NCBI GenBank assembly: GCA_905182135.1
Contig: CAJJAG010000004.1
Span: 310,001-374,000, forward strand
Direction of reading: 5' to 3'
DNA length: 64,000 nucleotides
Origin: an uncultured Acidimicrobiaceae bacterium
Lineage (GTDB): Bacteria; Actinomycetota; Acidimicrobiia; Acidimicrobiales; UBA10347
The position numbers were made by a program, and so were the translations under genes. How positions within the stretch are numbered: position 1 is the first letter of the stretch; every line of letters starts with the position of its first letter. Below are positions 63,082-64,000 of this stretch, piece by piece. Under the pieces are notes generated by a model. It did no database searches, had not been told where the DNA came from, and was given only the letters and a program-made list of their open reading frames with translations.

Positions 63082-64000
63082 ATGACCGATTTGGGTATAC
63101 CTGGTGTAGGAGACGCGCTACTCATTGCTTCGGGTGGCAGCGCGCTCGTATACGAAGCCCTTAGTGAAACCGGTGAACGATTAGCGATCAAGGTGCTGCG
63201 CGGAATCAGCGGCACAGAAGTGAATCGGCGCTTTGAACGCGAGGTCAGCGCCGCTGAACGCTTGAGTGGCCACCCCAATATCATGCGGGTTCGCGACAGC
63301 GGCGTGACCGCTGCCGACGAGCCGTACCTGATCATGGCGCTCGTGGCCGCGGGAAGTCTCAGCGATGAACTCGAACGAACGGGAGCATTCTCGTTGCGAC
63401 AGGCCACTGACGACGTCGCGTTCGCCGCCCAGGCCCTCGAATTCGCACACCAGCGCGGAGTGCTACATCGCGACATCAAGCCCGGAAACCTGCTGCGTGC
63501 CGATGACGGCGCCGTGATCGTTACCGACTTCGGTATTGCCCGGGTGGTCGACGCCGATATCACGTCGGCGACCGTGGGGGCGAGCACACCGCTCTATGCC
63601 GCGCCCGAGATCCTGGCCGAGAACAAGGCCAGTGTTCGCAGCGAGGTGTACGCCCTTGGCGCACTCTTGTATGCCCTGTTGGCAGGTCGAGCCGCATTCG
63701 CTGACAGCGACAACCTTTGGGCGACTATGAACCGAATCCGGACCGAAACACCGCCGCCGATCAGCGGCATCCCGGCTCCGGTCATGCGCGTTATCGACCA
63801 AGCCATGGCCAAACACCCCGCTGATCGTCCTACTAGCGCCGCTCAGTTCGGCGAAAATTTGCGCATGGCATTGACCGCGCCAGACACATGGATACCGCCG
63901 CTGCCAACAACCATCGAGCTGGCATCTGACGAGGTTGTTCTAGGCCCATCGCTCCGCACTGCATCCAGTGTCCTCAGCGTGACGACCACGCTGGACAGAG
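63082..64000 (+). CDS. serine/threonine protein kinase (PknK-like), partial at window edge
   Basis: At least 306 residues, open to the right edge. The kinase domain is complete: ATP lysine in RLAIKVLRG (about Lys39), catalytic loop VLHRDIKPGNLL, VTDFGIARVV (DFG), LYAAPEILAE (APE) and the C-lobe. The glycine-rich loop is unusual, IASGGSALVYEA, lacking the normal G-x-G-x-x-G. The N-terminus (LGIPGVGDALLIASGG), GHPNIMRVRD and the spacing resemble PknK-type kinases, which carry a large signalling C-terminal region; what follows here is cut off. ATG 63082 is preceded by an in-frame stop at 63070. Confidence 0.9.
   Translation, partial: MTDLGIPGVGDALLIASGGSALVYEALSETGERLAIKVLRGISGTEVNRRFEREVSAAERLSGHPNIMRVRDSGVTAADEPYLIMALVAAGSLSDELERTGAFSLRQATDDVAFAAQALEFAHQRGVLHRDIKPGNLLRADDGAVIVTDFGIARVVDADITSATVGASTPLYAAPEILAENKASVRSEVYALGALLYALLAGRAAFADSDNLWATMNRIRTETPPPISGIPAPVMRVIDQAMAKHPADRPTSAAQFGENLRMALTAPDTWIPPLPTTIELASDEVVLGPSLRTASSVLSVTTTLDR

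Overview
The window is about 64 kb of moderately high-GC chromosomal DNA with an actinobacterial gene set. Diagnostic genes are the mismatch-type endonuclease NucS, the single-chain E2-E1 2-oxoglutarate dehydrogenase (Kgd/OdhA type), the MurT-GatD amidotransferase pair, actinobacterial-type DapD, a PdtaS-type cytoplasmic histidine kinase, a UvrD2-like helicase with an HRDC domain, a HelY-like helicase, an F420/PPOX-class protein and a PknK-like kinase. ATP-type PEP carboxykinase, several CoA-ester enzymes and no sporulation or mycolate genes fit an early-branching lineage such as Acidimicrobiia. This assignment is an inference from gene content, not from a marker search.

Layout. 1-5 kb: a small DUF3303-like protein, a TetR regulator, a HAD hydrolase, a cold-shock-like protein and pckA, which ends in a clear intrinsic terminator. 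5-13.5 kb: minus-strand metabolic genes (cysteine synthase-like, MFS transporter plus epoxide-hydrolase-like enzyme, LmbE deacetylase plus membrane protein, class III CoA-transferase, alpha/beta hydrolase, PH-SHOCT membrane protein), broken by a plus-strand Hsp20 pseudogene. 13.8-22 kb: a metallopeptidase divergent from a UvrD-like helicase, an acyl-CoA carboxylase beta subunit divergent from a free-standing biotin carrier, an SDR, a cation/proton antiporter with tandem USP domains, and exonuclease III. 22-28 kb: kgd, an AarF kinase and a second HAD hydrolase. 29-38 kb: a plus-strand run with ettA, murT-gatD, a PlsC-like acyltransferase (divergent from nucS), a VanW-type cell-surface protein and dapD. 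38-48 kb: DsbB, a lipoamide-dehydrogenase-like flavoprotein convergent with a TVP38/TMEM64 plus CDP-alcohol transferase operon, an acyl-CoA synthetase, a Cof-type phosphatase, a cupin followed by a nonsense-interrupted lipoprotein gene, and a PPOX protein. 48-64 kb: a CopC-PdtaS overlapping pair, a HelY-like helicase, a flavodoxin, a DapC-like aminotransferase plus acyltransferase operon, a small lipoprotein, cysQ-aroA, a conserved membrane protein, a GDSL esterase, a glutamate-synthase-like FMN protein and the start of a PknK-like kinase running off the right edge.

Together the genes cover core functions: gluconeogenesis/TCA (pckA, kgd), envelope building (murT-gatD, dapD, dapC, VanW, PlsC-like, CDP-alcohol transferase), aromatic and sulfur metabolism (aroA, cysQ, cysteine synthase-like), DNA maintenance (nucS, uvrD, xth, HelY) and fatty-acid/CoA chemistry. 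I saw no CRISPR array, rRNA, tRNA, integrase, phage or intact insertion sequence, and no multi-gene locus that I would defend as an undescribed system. The most interesting items are local: several decaying genes (Hsp20, a lipoprotein with one in-frame TAA, other remnants), an overlapping CopC-PdtaS pair that suggests copper signalling, a REP-like GGGTCTGACCC repeat in two intergenic sites, and a few tiny ORFs.
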